Source of the DNA: CBDFKQ01 sp965248855
GTDB lineage: Bacteria > Bacteroidota > Bacteroidia > Cytophagales > 172606-1
NCBI GenBank assembly: GCA_965248855.1
Contig: CBDFKQ010000012.1
Coordinates: forward strand, 629,048 to 693,047
Length of the DNA: 64,000 nt
Direction: 5' to 3'
The notes under the pieces are model-generated. The model worked only from the letters and a program-made list of their open reading frames with translations. It ran no database searches and was not told where the DNA came from. Position numbers and translations under genes: made by a program. This document shows positions 46,637 to 56,039 of this stretch, in pieces; positions within the stretch are counted from its first letter, which is position 1; each line of letters begins with the position of its first letter.

Positions 46637-47167
46637 ATGAAAAAATATATTTTAATATTTTCTTTTTTTCTCTTAATTATATTTTCCTGTAAAAAAAATA
46701 ATCCGGATCCTTCAAATACAGGCCCTTCGAAAACTACTTTAATAGCAAAAACATGGTTATTAACAAGTATAGATTTCTCACCTCCATTGAAAGTTACCTA
46801 TGGTGTATTTTCTTATCAATTAAATAATGCAAGTTCGCTTTTTAATGATTGCAATAAAGATGATTTATATATTTTTAATAAAGATAAGACTTTTATTGTA
46901 GACGAAGGGGCGACAAAATGTAACAGCTCTGATCCTCAAACCAAAGCACAAGACATATGGTCTTTAAGTGCAGATTCAACCTCGCTTATATTTAATTACA
47001 ATAAAGTAAATATTTCGGGTAAAATTGTAGATTTAAGTAATACAACCCTTAAAATAAATACCGACGCTGCTAATTTAGCATCTGTATTTGTAACCACCGG
47101 ATCAGGTTTTTATATTGATCCTAAATCTACATCAGTTGCTACAGTTACTTTTACTGCAAAACCATAA
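46637..47167 (+). CDS. Lipocalin-like hypothetical lipoprotein
   Basis: Predicted lipoprotein of 176 residues with lipobox and Cys18 (IIFSC). The rest is a beta-rich domain with LIAKTWLLTSIDFSPPL, DLYIFNKDKTFIVDEGATKC and DIWSLSADSTSLIFNYNKVN. It matches the lipocalin-like/DUF4923-type small lipoproteins frequent in Bacteroidota. Two Cys may form a disulfide. Ligand and role are unknown. Confidence 0.75.
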   Translation: MKKYILIFSFFLLIIFSCKKNNPDPSNTGPSKTTLIAKTWLLTSIDFSPPLKVTYGVFSYQLNNASSLFNDCNKDDLYIFNKDKTFIVDEGATKCNSSDPQTKAQDIWSLSADSTSLIFNYNKVNISGKIVDLSNTTLKINTDAANLASVFVTTGSGFYIDPKSTSVATVTFTAKP

Positions 47168-47192
47168 AAGGAGTTTAAAAACCCTTTTTTAT
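47165..47192. terminator. Weak terminator between convergent genes
   Basis: AAAAGG (47,166-47,171) can pair with CCTTTT (47,183-47,188) and is followed by T-rich sequence. Stem is short, so confidence is modest. Confidence 0.4.
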
Positions 47193-47453
47193 TTAAGCAG
47201 CCAGACAATATGCCTTTGATAAATGAGAAGTAGTAAATTGAATTAGATCGCCAATGGTTTGAACATTTATTACTTCGTTATCCGTAAATTCAATATCAAA
47301 TTCACGCTCTACATACCAAAGTAATTCCATTTGTTCCATTTGGTTCAAATCCATCTGACCTAATTTGTGATAAGAATTTAAAATAACATTTTCATTAATA
47401 AGAAAATGTTTGTGAAGGATATACTCAATTCTTGATTTTACCAAATCTTTCAT
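47193..47453 (-). CDS. Acyl-carrier-protein-like protein without the phosphopantetheine serine
   Basis: An 86-residue protein with the size and helix pattern of acyl carrier proteins: VKSRIEYILHKHFLIN, then MDLNQMEQMELLWYVEREFD (which aligns with the DSLDxVELxMxLEExF motif of helix II), then IEFTDNEVINVQTIGDLIQF. Lining up the motif by its invariant Glu and Phe places Gln38 where the modified Ser sits, and Asn37 for the preceding Asp. So it should not carry 4'-phosphopantetheine. It stands alone. It may be a structural or regulatory ACP relative; a different register of alignment is the main doubt. Confidence 0.65.
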   Translation of the reverse strand: MKDLVKSRIEYILHKHFLINENVILNSYHKLGQMDLNQMEQMELLWYVEREFDIEFTDNEVINVQTIGDLIQFTTSHLSKAYCLAA

Positions 47454-47811
47454 AAAAGTGGATTTTTAAGCAAAAAAAACTAAAATTGTTTTTAAAGTTT
47501 CTCATCTAACCTAAAGCATACATAAATAATTCCGGTTGTATACAATAGTGATAAATAATTTTTACTTCAGCATTAAAATTGATAAAAAAGTAAGTTTTAT
47601 CGCAGAAACTTGAATGTAAAAATATTATGATCAACAAAAACAACAATCATACCACTTTATTATTCTGATAATATTTATTAAAAAAAATAAATATTATAGT
47701 TTATGTGAGGATATTTTAAACCAATAAACACGCTATTGTGATTATTAATCTAATTTATATATTTGCCTGCATTACTGTTTATTTCCCAACCTAATTTCTT
47801 TATATATACTC
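47454..47811. other. Divergent intergenic region
   Basis: This 358-base AT-rich gap between the ACP-like and MoxR genes must hold two promoters. No repeat copy, hairpin or gene was recognised. Confidence 0.4.
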
Positions 47812-48786
47812 ATGGTTAATGAATTTGAAACGCGTATTGATCTTTCTGAACTAAGTGAAGCCTTAAAAAAAATAAAAACGGAAATTCGAAAAGTTATTGT
47901 AGGGCAGGAGCAAATGATAGATTTATTAATTGCAGCAATCCTTGCCGATGGCCATATTTTAATTGAAGGTGTACCGGGAGTTGCTAAAACGTTAACTGCA
48001 AAATTAATTTCCAAAACAATTTCCGTTGATTTTTCCAGAATACAATTTACTCCGGATCTAATGCCTTCGGATGTACTGGGAACTTCGGTTTTTAATTTAA
48101 AAACATCTGAATTTAATTTTAAGAAAGGTCCGATATTTTCAAACATTGTTTTAATTGACGAAATAAACCGATCACCTGCGAAAACCCAGGCAGCATTATT
48201 TGAAGTGATGGAAGAACGTCAAATAACTAATGACGGCATTACTTACCTTTTAGAAAAACCATTTATTGTTATTGCAACACAAAACCCAATAGAACAAGAA
48301 GGAACTTATAGGTTACCGGAAGCCCAGTTGGATAGATTTATTTTTAAAATTGGTGTTAATTATCCTTCATTGGAAGAAGAAACTCAAATAATAACTTTGG
48401 CACATCAGCGAAAAAACGAAGCTTCTTTAGCTGATGTCAAGCCTGTTTTAAGTGCCCAACAAGTAGATTTATACCGACAAAAAGTAAGAGAAATACATAT
48501 TGATGAAAATTTAATTCGTTATATCGCTCAAATTGTTTCTCAAACACGTTCACATGAGTTTTTATATCTTGGTGCCTCACCACGTGCATCTTTGGCAATC
48601 ATGAACGGATCGAAAGCATTTGCAGCCATGCAAGGAAGGGATTTTGTTACTCCGGAAGATATTAAATTTATAACTCCATCAGTTTTAAGGCATAGAATTA
48701 TGCTCACACCTGAAAAAGAAATGGAAGGCAGTGGTGTTGATGCTGTTGTTAAGCAGTTAATAGAAAGAATAGAGGTGCCCAGATAA
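47812..48786 (+). CDS. MoxR-family AAA+ ATPase (with DUF58 partner)
   Basis: Predicted chaperone-like ATPase of 324 residues. Walker A is GVPGVAKT with Lys59, Walker B is IVLIDEINRSPAKTQAALFE, sensor 1 is IATQNPIEQEGTYRLPEAQL, and the C-terminal lid has LGASPRASLAIMNGSKAFAA and LRHRIMLTPEKEMEG. The DUF58 gene follows 40 bases downstream, the usual MoxR pair thought to mature or activate metalloproteins or envelope complexes. Confidence 0.93.
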   Translation: MVNEFETRIDLSELSEALKKIKTEIRKVIVGQEQMIDLLIAAILADGHILIEGVPGVAKTLTAKLISKTISVDFSRIQFTPDLMPSDVLGTSVFNLKTSEFNFKKGPIFSNIVLIDEINRSPAKTQAALFEVMEERQITNDGITYLLEKPFIVIATQNPIEQEGTYRLPEAQLDRFIFKIGVNYPSLEEETQIITLAHQRKNEASLADVKPVLSAQQVDLYRQKVREIHIDENLIRYIAQIVSQTRSHEFLYLGASPRASLAIMNGSKAFAAMQGRDFVTPEDIKFITPSVLRHRIMLTPEKEMEGSGVDAVVKQLIERIEVPR

Positions 48787-48826
48787 AACAGAGTTGAAAA
48801 TATCTTTAATCGAATGAATACCTTAC

Positions 48827-50161
48827 ATGAAAACTTTTTTCAAAAGCCTTTATCTTAATAACAGATTTTTTGTTGCTGTTGGATTAAATGTTTTTTTATT
48901 TCTTTTATCCTTTTCTTTCCCTTCGTTATTTATAATTGCGCGCCTTGCATTTTTCGTGGTTATTATTTTAGCAATTATCGAAATTATTTTATTATATGCA
49001 CAAAAGGAAGGTATCAAAGCAAATAGAAATATGGTCGACAGGCTGAGCAATGGAGATGAAAATGATATTTATATTCATATTAAAAACAATTATAGTTTCC
49101 CGGTATATTTAAGAATAATTGATGAAGCGCCTTTCCAATTTCAATACAGAAATTTAAATTTTCGCTTTAAAATTACCGGCAGAAATGAAAAAACGATTTC
49201 GTATCAACTTCGGCCTGTTAAAAGAGGTGAATATGAGTTTGGAGTACTCAATGTTTTTGTTAGCGGTAATATAGGTTTTACTTCACGCAGGTATCGTTTT
49301 GATCAAAATAAAGTTGTGGCTGTTTATCCTTCATACCTCCAATTAAGGAAATACGAACTAATGGCCATTTCTAATAGGCTTTCGGAACTTGGAATTAAAA
49401 AAATACGAAAAATCGGGCACGCTCTCGAATTTGAACAAATAAAAGAATACGTGCAGGGAGATGATATAAGGACCATTAACTGGAAAGCGACCGCAAGAAA
49501 AAATACCCTAATGATAAATCATTATCAGGAAGAAAAATCACAAAATGTTTACAGTATTATTGATAAAGGCAGAGTGATGCGAATGCCTTTTGAAGGTTTA
49601 AGTTTGCTCGATTATGCTATTAATGCATCCTTAGTTATTTCAAGTATCGCTATCAGAAAAGAGGATAAGGCAGGGATAATAACATTTAATCATAAAATAG
49701 GAAGTTTACTTCCGGCAGCGAAAGTTGGTTCGCAAATGCAAAAGGTACAGGAGGTTTTATACAATCAAAAAACAAATTATAAAGAATCGAGCTTTGATTT
49801 ACTATATGCCACTTTAAGACAAAAAATAAACCAAAGGAGCTTAATTTTGTTGTATACTAATTTTGAAACTTTATCCGGCCTTCAAAGGCAACTGCCTTAC
49901 TTAAAGCGTATTGCCAAAAACCATGTATTGGTAATTATATTTTTTGAGAATACCGAATTACAAAATCTTTTAAAAAGCGAGGCAAACTCTACCGAAGATA
50001 TTTATATTAAAACGATTGGGGAAAAGTTTTCCTTTGAAAAGAAACAAATAGTTAAAGAATTAAAACGACATGGAATACATTCTGTTTTAACCCCACCCAA
50101 AAATTTAACTGTTAATACTATAAATATGTATCTTGAAATTAAAGCAAGGGGATTGATATAA
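48827..50161 (+). CDS. DUF58 domain-containing membrane protein
   Basis: Predicted partner of the upstream MoxR ATPase. The 444 residues begin with two membrane helices (about 15-65), then a beta domain, then the DUF58 signature EFEQIKEYVQGDDIRTINWK followed by ATARKNTLMINHYQEEKSQN, and a vWA-like C-terminal domain (about 225-400) with YSIIDKGRVMRMP in place of a classical DxSxS MIDAS. No von Willebrand or TPR genes of the Bat operon follow, so the pair stands alone. Confidence 0.9.
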   Translation: MKTFFKSLYLNNRFFVAVGLNVFLFLLSFSFPSLFIIARLAFFVVIILAIIEIILLYAQKEGIKANRNMVDRLSNGDENDIYIHIKNNYSFPVYLRIIDEAPFQFQYRNLNFRFKITGRNEKTISYQLRPVKRGEYEFGVLNVFVSGNIGFTSRRYRFDQNKVVAVYPSYLQLRKYELMAISNRLSELGIKKIRKIGHALEFEQIKEYVQGDDIRTINWKATARKNTLMINHYQEEKSQNVYSIIDKGRVMRMPFEGLSLLDYAINASLVISSIAIRKEDKAGIITFNHKIGSLLPAAKVGSQMQKVQEVLYNQKTNYKESSFDLLYATLRQKINQRSLILLYTNFETLSGLQRQLPYLKRIAKNHVLVIIFFENTELQNLLKSEANSTEDIYIKTIGEKFSFEKKQIVKELKRHGIHSVLTPPKNLTVNTINMYLEIKARGLI

Positions 50162-50211
50162 AAATAACTCCTACTTTCTTTAATCCTATATTCTAATCTA
50201 TTTTAATCGGA

Positions 50212-50604
50212 TCAATTAATATTATTTAACCATTCTTGCGCTTTAGTTTGTTGGTCGAAATAATTAATCATAAATCCATCTTTAATTCCTTCATGAGCTT
50301 TTATCATTCCTATTTGCCCAAATGTATTTTCAGGTTGTACAAAAGCGATATATTTTATTCCTTCATTTGATGCTTTAGGAAACCAAATGTTTTGAATATA
50401 TTCTTTTGAATTTGGAGCGTAAACTTGCATTTTGAAAAGATTTATCAAACACTTCTTTACATTATAATGGCGAATCATATTAAATTCAAAATCTAAAATA
50501 ATTTTTAATTCTTCAAAAGGAGTGAAATTGTTAAACACTACGATCATAGTCTCTATTTCTTTATAGAAAGAAACTGCAGCATATTTATTCTTAAAATTCT
50601 CCAT
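50212..50604 (-). CDS. SpoIIAA/STAS-like protein
   Basis: A soluble protein of 130 residues. The pattern VFNNFTPFEELKIILDFEFN, KKCLINLFKMQVYAPNSKEY, IQNIWFPKASNEGIKYIAFV, PENTFGQIG.. and YFDQQTKAQEWL matches the STAS/Sec14-like family common in Bacteroidota. The open frame extends 7 codons upstream, but MENFKNKYAAVSFYK is the better start since family members begin with a short strand. Role unknown; possibly regulation by protein binding. Confidence 0.75.
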   Translation of the reverse strand: MENFKNKYAAVSFYKEIETMIVVFNNFTPFEELKIILDFEFNMIRHYNVKKCLINLFKMQVYAPNSKEYIQNIWFPKASNEGIKYIAFVQPENTFGQIGMIKAHEGIKDGFMINYFDQQTKAQEWLNNIN

Positions 50605-50769
50605 TATATACAATTTATATAGCATTGAATACTATTAAACAGTAAAGGGTAACTCTTTAAAAAAATTTAAATTTTGAAGGATTATTTTAAAAAATACAAA
50701 TACCTTACATCCTAAACAGAATTAAAAAAAAGTAATTATAAGATGTTATATAATTTGCTTTAGTCCGAT

Positions 50770-50812
50770 TTTATCAAAATATCAATATTTGATAAATCGA
50801 TATTATCATAAA
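50770..50812. repeat. Dispersed AT-rich repeat copy
   Basis: TTTATCAAAATATCAATATT then TGATAAATCGATATTATCAT. TATCAAAATATCAATATTTG and the following TGATA repeats form a palindrome-rich segment related to the other copies. Confidence 0.6.
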
Positions 50813-50816
50813 ATAA

Positions 50817-50893
50817 AATCCTAAAAATCTTTTCATCCTTTAATCCTAATTCAAACAAAAAAATATCTGAATTAGGATTAAACGATTTTAGGA
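50817..50893. repeat. Long imperfect hairpin of AATCCTAA words
   Basis: TTTAATCCTAATTCA (50,839-50,853) pairs perfectly with TGAATTAGGATTAAA (50,868-50,882). Outside it, TCCTAAAAATC (about 50,819-50,829) pairs imperfectly with GATTTTAGGA (50,884-50,893). The word ATAATCCTAATTCAG also occurs downstream of polA (27,190). Confidence 0.75.
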
Positions 50894-51020
50894 AACGAAG
50901 GATTTTTATTTAAAAGAAGAAATATCCTTGTAAGAAAACACAAGTCGAAAAAGATATTATATGAATTTTAAAATATAATATCTTAACCTAAATTATACTG
51001 ATAAACCGATAATCATGATT

Positions 51021-52391
51021 TTATTTAATCAAAGTTCCGATTGCCTTATTGTAATCTGCTTTATATAATAGGGCATTATAAATGGCATTAAAATAATTTG
51101 TTTGTGCTTCTTTTAAGGATGCCTCAGCGGTTGTAATCTGTAAATTAATTGCTATACCCTGTTCGTATTCTCCTTTTAAAACCCTCAGATTTTCTTCTGC
51201 CAATTGAACATTTCGTTTTTGGATTTTTACGGATTGAACGCTATTAGAAAAATTTATGAGTGCCTGATCAATTTCTAATTGAATACTTTGTTCAAGTTGT
51301 TCTTTATTATTTATGGTCTGCTCGAGTTGTAGTTTTTTTTGCTGCACTTTATAATGAACTGAAAAACCATTAAAGATTGGCATTTGAAAACGAAACCCGA
51401 TATAATCATAGTTAATCCACCTTGCACTTTGCGGAATATCAACCAATTTGGTTGCCGACGGATTATAACCATAGGCAGCCACGGCATTTAATTTCGGATA
51501 ATATAAGCCTTTTGTTGATTTTATGTCGTAAATATTATAAAGTTGTTGATCTTCAATTAAAGAATATTCAACCCTTTGTTGGTAATTATTGGTTCCTGTT
51601 TGTATTTGACCAACATCATCCAATAAATTTTCTTTAAGGCTGTCTGTTAAAATTATCTTGGTTTCTCTTGGCAAGTGCATTTGAAATTTCAAAGCAGCTC
51701 TGCTCAATTCAACAGTTCTAATTACCTGTATTCGTTGTTCTTTCAGGTTATTATAACTTACTTCTGTTTGGTCAACATCAAGTTTTCTGGCCAAACCTGC
51801 AGCAAACCTCGATTTTGTTTCTCTGTAGGACGAATCTATTCTTAGTAAATTTGTTTCTAAAAATGCGAGCTGTTTTTCATTTACCAACACTCCATAGTAT
51901 GCCCTCACTACATTATAAGCAACATCAATCTTTGTTTTTTTAATGTTTTTTTCTGAAATCTGTTTCAAAACTTTTGATGCACCAATACTTGAAAAATAAG
52001 ATTGATCGAATACAACCTGTGTAGCAGTGATGGAAGGTAAAAATTGATTGGGAAGGAAAAACTGTGTTGGTATTACTTTTCCAATGGCTTGTGTTGAATC
52101 ATAACCTCTAGTACCGGGATTATTTTCTAAAATAGTTTTTTGAAGATTAATATAATGGTTAAAATCAACATTGGCATTTATTTGAGGCAGAGCTCTCGAA
52201 AATAAATCTTTCCTCTGAGCATCTGTAATTTTTTGATCTATGATAACATTTTTAACATAAATATTATTTGTTGTTGCATAGTTAATCGCCTCTTCAAGAG
52301 AAAATGCTTTATTATTGGCAGATGAATTTGTTTGTGCTTTTGATGATAAAAAAGGAGCGGATAAAAGAATAAAAAATAAAAAATGCTTCAT
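51021..52391 (-). CDS. TolC-family outer-membrane efflux protein
   Basis: Predicted outer-membrane channel for an efflux or secretion system. The 456 residues start with a signal peptide (to about 19, LSSKAQ) and hold two repeats of long helices with short strands: AFSLEEAINYATTNNIYVKN, RIDSSYRETKSRFAAGLARK, LDVDQTEVSYNNLKEQRIQV, and later ENLRVLKGEYEQGIAINLQI, TTAEASLKEAQTNYFNAIYN. The usual membrane-fusion and pump genes are absent on either side, so the partner system is not identified. Length is normal. Confidence 0.92.
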   Translation of the reverse strand: MKHFLFFILLSAPFLSSKAQTNSSANNKAFSLEEAINYATTNNIYVKNVIIDQKITDAQRKDLFSRALPQINANVDFNHYINLQKTILENNPGTRGYDSTQAIGKVIPTQFFLPNQFLPSITATQVVFDQSYFSSIGASKVLKQISEKNIKKTKIDVAYNVVRAYYGVLVNEKQLAFLETNLLRIDSSYRETKSRFAAGLARKLDVDQTEVSYNNLKEQRIQVIRTVELSRAALKFQMHLPRETKIILTDSLKENLLDDVGQIQTGTNNYQQRVEYSLIEDQQLYNIYDIKSTKGLYYPKLNAVAAYGYNPSATKLVDIPQSARWINYDYIGFRFQMPIFNGFSVHYKVQQKKLQLEQTINNKEQLEQSIQLEIDQALINFSNSVQSVKIQKRNVQLAEENLRVLKGEYEQGIAINLQITTAEASLKEAQTNYFNAIYNALLYKADYNKAIGTLIK

Positions 52392-52739
52392 GGATATTCT
52401 TTGATGATTAAAAAACTTTTAGTAAAACTGCTGTCAAATAGGATTTTGCCGAATATCAATTTTATTTAAAAAAATTAAAAACTATCTTATTTGAATAGAA
52501 ACTGTTAATTTTTTAAATTAGTTTACCAAATACAAAAAATAAAATGGAATTTTTTAAAGAGAAGATTTTACTTCTTTAAAAGATAGATTTATACAATCAA
52601 ATTTTTTTAAAGAAATTATTGATTTTTATCTGAGATATATTAAATAAAAAACATTTTTAAAGCTTTTTACTTTTAATGAGAATTTGTTTTTACGATCCTA
52701 TGCTATAACTTGTATTTTTTAATTTCTTAATACAGTTTA
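52392..52739. other. Divergent intergenic region
   Basis: This 348-base AT-rich gap lies between the tolC-like and second moxR genes. I see no repeat copy or hairpin; it should contain both promoters. Confidence 0.4.
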
Positions 52740-53708
52740 ATGCAAGTACGATTTCAATCAGATGTTGAAGCAGCAGATGCTTTAAAAGAGGCTTATAAAA
52801 GTTTATCAACTGAAATTTCAAAAGTTATTATCGGCCAGGACGATGTTATAAGATTATTATTAACTTCTATTTTTTGTCAGGGTCATTGTTTATTGGTGGG
52901 GGTGCCCGGCCTTGCAAAAACGTTACTGATTAAAACCATCGCAGATTCTTTGCATTTAAGTTTTAACAGAATTCAATTTACACCGGATCTTATGCCATCA
53001 GATATTTTAGGTTCTGACACGTTAGATCAGGAAAGAAATTTTAAATTTATTAAAGGTGCTATTTTTTCAAATATTATTCTGGCTGATGAAATAAACAGAA
53101 CACCACCTAAAACCCAATCAGCTTTACTGGAAGCGATGCAAGAATATTCTGTTACCGTTTCGGGAAATAAATATTCCTTGGAACGCCCGTTTTTTGTACT
53201 GGCGACACAAAACCCGATTGAACAGGAAGGCACCTATCCCTTGCCGGAAGCGCAACTGGACCGCTTTATGTTTAATATCTTTTTGAATTATCCTTCTTAC
53301 CAATCAGAGATAGAAATAGTTAAAAATACTACATCAAATAATTTTTATCAGGTTCAAAAAATATTATCATCAGAAGATATAAGTGAATTTCAAAATTTAG
53401 TTCGTAAAGTTCCTGTTGCGGATAATGTGGTAGAATATGCGGTAAGCCTGGTTCATAAAACACGGCCAAATGTCGAAAAATCATCTAAGGAAGCAAATGA
53501 TTATTTAGAATGGGGTGCAGGGCCGCGCGCTTCTCAATACTTGGTACTTGGAGCAAAGTGCAATGCCCTTTTTAACGGAAAATATTCTCCCGACATTGAA
53601 GATGTAAGAGCAATTGCTAATCCTGTATTAAGGCATAGAATAGTAAGGAACTTTAAGGCAGAGGCAGATGGAATTTCTGTTGACGATATAATAAAAAAAT
53701 TATTATAG
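52740..53708 (+). CDS. MoxR-family AAA+ ATPase (solitary)
   Basis: Second MoxR protein, 322 residues. Walker A is GVPGLAKT with Lys60, Walker B is NIILADEINRTPPKTQSALLE, sensor 1 is LATQNPIEQEGTYPLPEAQL, and the lid has EWGAGPRASQYLVLGAKCNA and NPVLRHRIVRNFKAEADGIS. It shares the architecture of the protein at 47,812 but differs throughout and has no DUF58 gene. In many Bacteroidota this MoxR subtype lies beside SurA-like foldases; here they are within 3 kb but on the opposite strand. Confidence 0.93.
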   Translation: MQVRFQSDVEAADALKEAYKSLSTEISKVIIGQDDVIRLLLTSIFCQGHCLLVGVPGLAKTLLIKTIADSLHLSFNRIQFTPDLMPSDILGSDTLDQERNFKFIKGAIFSNIILADEINRTPPKTQSALLEAMQEYSVTVSGNKYSLERPFFVLATQNPIEQEGTYPLPEAQLDRFMFNIFLNYPSYQSEIEIVKNTTSNNFYQVQKILSSEDISEFQNLVRKVPVADNVVEYAVSLVHKTRPNVEKSSKEANDYLEWGAGPRASQYLVLGAKCNALFNGKYSPDIEDVRAIANPVLRHRIVRNFKAEADGISVDDIIKKLL

Positions 53709-53968
53709 TAAAAATTTAAATCCCCTGAATTTTAATACTGATGTACAGTAAATTATTATGCCTACCAATTTACTGCATAACCTTGTCTTTTTATACTAAC
53801 TCGCATTGTTGCAAAGATGAATAAGATATTTAATTATTAATATCTATAGATAATGATAAACCGATAATTAAATTTATTTTTTGTGATTAATTTTTATTTT
53901 CTTTTTGGTTTAGAAATTTACATTCCATTCTTGAATTAGGTTTAAGATTATAGACAGAGTAGCTTTAT
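53709..53968. repeat. Convergent gap with repeat-like words
   Basis: Between convergent genes. 53,830-53,872 reads TTAATTATTAATATCTATAG then ATAATGATAAACCGATAATT, a divergent copy of the dispersed element (compare GATAAACCGATAATCATGAT at 50,990). No strong terminator hairpin was seen. Confidence 0.45.
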
Positions 53969-54964
53969 TTAATTGCCATTTAAAACCTTATGATATAAAT
54001 CTACATAGCTGTTTACTATTGTTTGCGGTAAATATTTTAATTTATTTTTTCTGCCATTTTCAATTAATTGTTCACGGTATTCATGATCATTAATTATCTT
54101 TTCAAAACCTTCTCGCATAGAATTAATATCAAAAGGATCTACAAGACAAGCGGCATTATCTGCAACTTCCGGCATTGATAATATATTACCGGTAATTACA
54201 ACCCTTTCTACGGCATTACCTTCTATTATGGGCATTCCAAACCCTTCATATGTTGAAATAAGTGTTACAATGTCGCATAAAATGTATTGCTCTAAAACTT
54301 CTTCATTGGTAAGGTTAACAAAGTTAACATATTCAATATTGTTCAGTTTGAGCTTATCTATTAATTCATCATTTATTTTTCCGACAATAATAAGTTCGCA
54401 CCTCAAACCCGCCAGCGCGTCTATTAATCTTTCCGGATTTTTATTCGCTGCTGTGCCAAGGTGTAAAATTCTTGGCTTATCCGTGTTAAATATCTTTGGC
54501 TTGGGAACAAAATGCGAACCTACAAAAACAGGTATAACCAGTAGTTTGCTTTTATTAAAATTAATATACTTCAGAAATTCATTTCTTGACGACTCAGAAA
54601 CAAAAGTTATAAAAGCAGATTTTTTAGCAGGCAGAGTTAACCAAAAAAGTTTTAAAACACTTTTTTTAATGCCGGATGAATTATTTATAAAACCGCAATC
54701 GTGAATAGTCAGGATGGTTTTCTTCTTTATCATTAAAAGGTTCAAAAAATGCACATCGCCTGTAATGTGATTTATGTCTCCCTGATGGAAAGCCGCACAA
54801 ATAATATCAAATGCGCGTTCAAATATTCCTCTACTTTCAAATTTTGAAAAATATAATTTTTGTGTGATACCTTCAGGTAAAAGATTTCTTATGCCGTTAA
54901 AGTAATTTTCAATGCTATAATTACCAATTTTTCGGTGCTTTCGTTGAAAAAATACAATATTCAT
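53969..54964 (-). CDS. Glycosyltransferase family 4 (group 1)
   Basis: Predicted retaining GT-B glycosyltransferase of 331 residues. The C-terminal nucleotide-sugar domain shows RILHLGTAANKNPERLIDAL, LIVGKINDEL, VTLISTYEGFGMPIIEGNAV with the conserved E-x7-E pattern, and MPEVADNAACLVDPFDINSM. A possible 5' extension of nine codons exists, but Met at 54,964 (MNIVFFQRKHRKIGNYSIEN) starts the first beta strand and leaves 11 bases after the gmd stop, so it is chosen. It probably adds mannose or fucose supplied through the upstream GDP-mannose dehydratase. Confidence 0.9.
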   Translation of the reverse strand: MNIVFFQRKHRKIGNYSIENYFNGIRNLLPEGITQKLYFSKFESRGIFERAFDIICAAFHQGDINHITGDVHFLNLLMIKKKTILTIHDCGFINNSSGIKKSVLKLFWLTLPAKKSAFITFVSESSRNEFLKYINFNKSKLLVIPVFVGSHFVPKPKIFNTDKPRILHLGTAANKNPERLIDALAGLRCELIIVGKINDELIDKLKLNNIEYVNFVNLTNEEVLEQYILCDIVTLISTYEGFGMPIIEGNAVERVVITGNILSMPEVADNAACLVDPFDINSMREGFEKIINDHEYREQLIENGRKNKLKYLPQTIVNSYVDLYHKVLNGN

Positions 54965-54975
54965 TTTATAGCCGT

Positions 54976-55959
54976 TTATTTTATTAACCATTGTAAAAAC
55001 TTTATTTCATCATTAATTAAGTTTTCAATCAACTCATTTGTACTGTAATTATAATCCCAATTCAGGTTTTTCTTTGCCTTTGAATTATCACCATATATTA
55101 TCTCTAAATCCAGCGGCCTGAATAAGTTTGGATCGATGGTAACATATTTATTATAATCTAAATTTAATTTCTCAAATATTTTCTCAACGAATGTTTTTAA
55201 TAATAAAGGTGTTCCCGAACAAATTAGGTAATCATCAGGCTTTTCTTGCTGCATCATCAACCACATTGCTTCAACATACTTGGGAGCATAACCGAAATCT
55301 CTCTGAATTAATAAATTTCCTAACCTTAAGGGATGATGTTCCAATCTAAGTTTTATCCTTACAGCAGTATTTAAAATCTTTTTTATTACAAAATTATCGC
55401 CTCTTAAAGGTGATTCATGATTAAATAAAATTCCGCAACAAGAGTAAATATTATAAGCCTCCCTATAATTTACGGCCATCCAATGGGCAGAAGCTTTGGA
55501 AACAGCATAAGGACTTACGGGATGGAAAATTAAATTTTCGCGAATGGGTAATTTCTCAGGTTGAATATTTCCAAACATTTCGCTGCTTGATGCCTGATAA
55601 AATTTTATTAATGGATTATAAAGACGGATGGTTTCAAGAATGTTTACGCTACTTAAAATATTGTATTTTAATGTTTGAACCGGTTTAGTGTATGATAAAC
55701 CAACTGAACTTTGGGCAGCAAGATTATAAATCTCGTCAGGCTCCTCCTCAACAATTATTTTTTTTAAAGCATTTTCATCAGAAAGATCAAGAGCGATTAT
55801 TTTTACGTCATTTACAATGTTTAAATAGGTTAAGCCAATAAGATTTACTGTGTTAATATCCCTTGTAATACCTGTAACTTTGTAACCTTTTTCAATTAAT
55901 AATTTTGAAAGATAAGCTCCATCCTGACCTGATATTCCTGTTATTAAAGCCTTTTTCAT
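54976..55959 (-). CDS. gmd: GDP-mannose 4,6-dehydratase
   Basis: Predicted to convert GDP-mannose to GDP-4-keto-6-deoxymannose, the first step to GDP-fucose, GDP-rhamnose or perosamine. The 327 residues show the NAD(P) motif GISGQDGAYLSKLL, YNLAAQSSVGLSYTKPVQT, the catalytic SSSEMFG and YAVSKASAHWM, and FNHESPLRGDNFVIKKI, all typical. The start is placed at MKKALITGISG (55,959); the 20 extra upstream codons encode only a Leu/Phe-rich run. No GDP-fucose synthase gene adjoins, so the end product is open. Confidence 0.93.
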   Translation of the reverse strand: MKKALITGISGQDGAYLSKLLIEKGYKVTGITRDINTVNLIGLTYLNIVNDVKIIALDLSDENALKKIIVEEEPDEIYNLAAQSSVGLSYTKPVQTLKYNILSSVNILETIRLYNPLIKFYQASSSEMFGNIQPEKLPIRENLIFHPVSPYAVSKASAHWMAVNYREAYNIYSCCGILFNHESPLRGDNFVIKKILNTAVRIKLRLEHHPLRLGNLLIQRDFGYAPKYVEAMWLMMQQEKPDDYLICSGTPLLLKTFVEKIFEKLNLDYNKYVTIDPNLFRPLDLEIIYGDNSKAKKNLNWDYNYSTNELIENLINDEIKFLQWLIK

Positions 55960-56039
55960 TAAATGTAATATAAATAAGAAGAGCAATAAAAAATACAATA
56001 TGGATTTTACAATATTCATATTATACTTTTTTATAATTT

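Larger units (their letters stand above)
50605..51020. other. Gene-less stretch with two repeat elements
   Basis: No gene is seen. It carries a copy of the dispersed palindrome (50,770-50,812), directly followed by the long AATCCTAA hairpin, and near 50,981-51,012 a partial element (GATAAACCGATAATCATGAT). Confidence 0.6.

Noticed and set aside
47772..48146. 124-codon minus-strand frame inside the first MoxR gene
   Set aside because: It is antisense to a strongly conserved AAA+ gene.
55960..56019. Extended start of gmd with a hydrophobic leader
   Set aside because: The dehydratase is cytoplasmic and its nucleotide-binding strand begins at MKKALITGISG; the leader would be a spurious signal.
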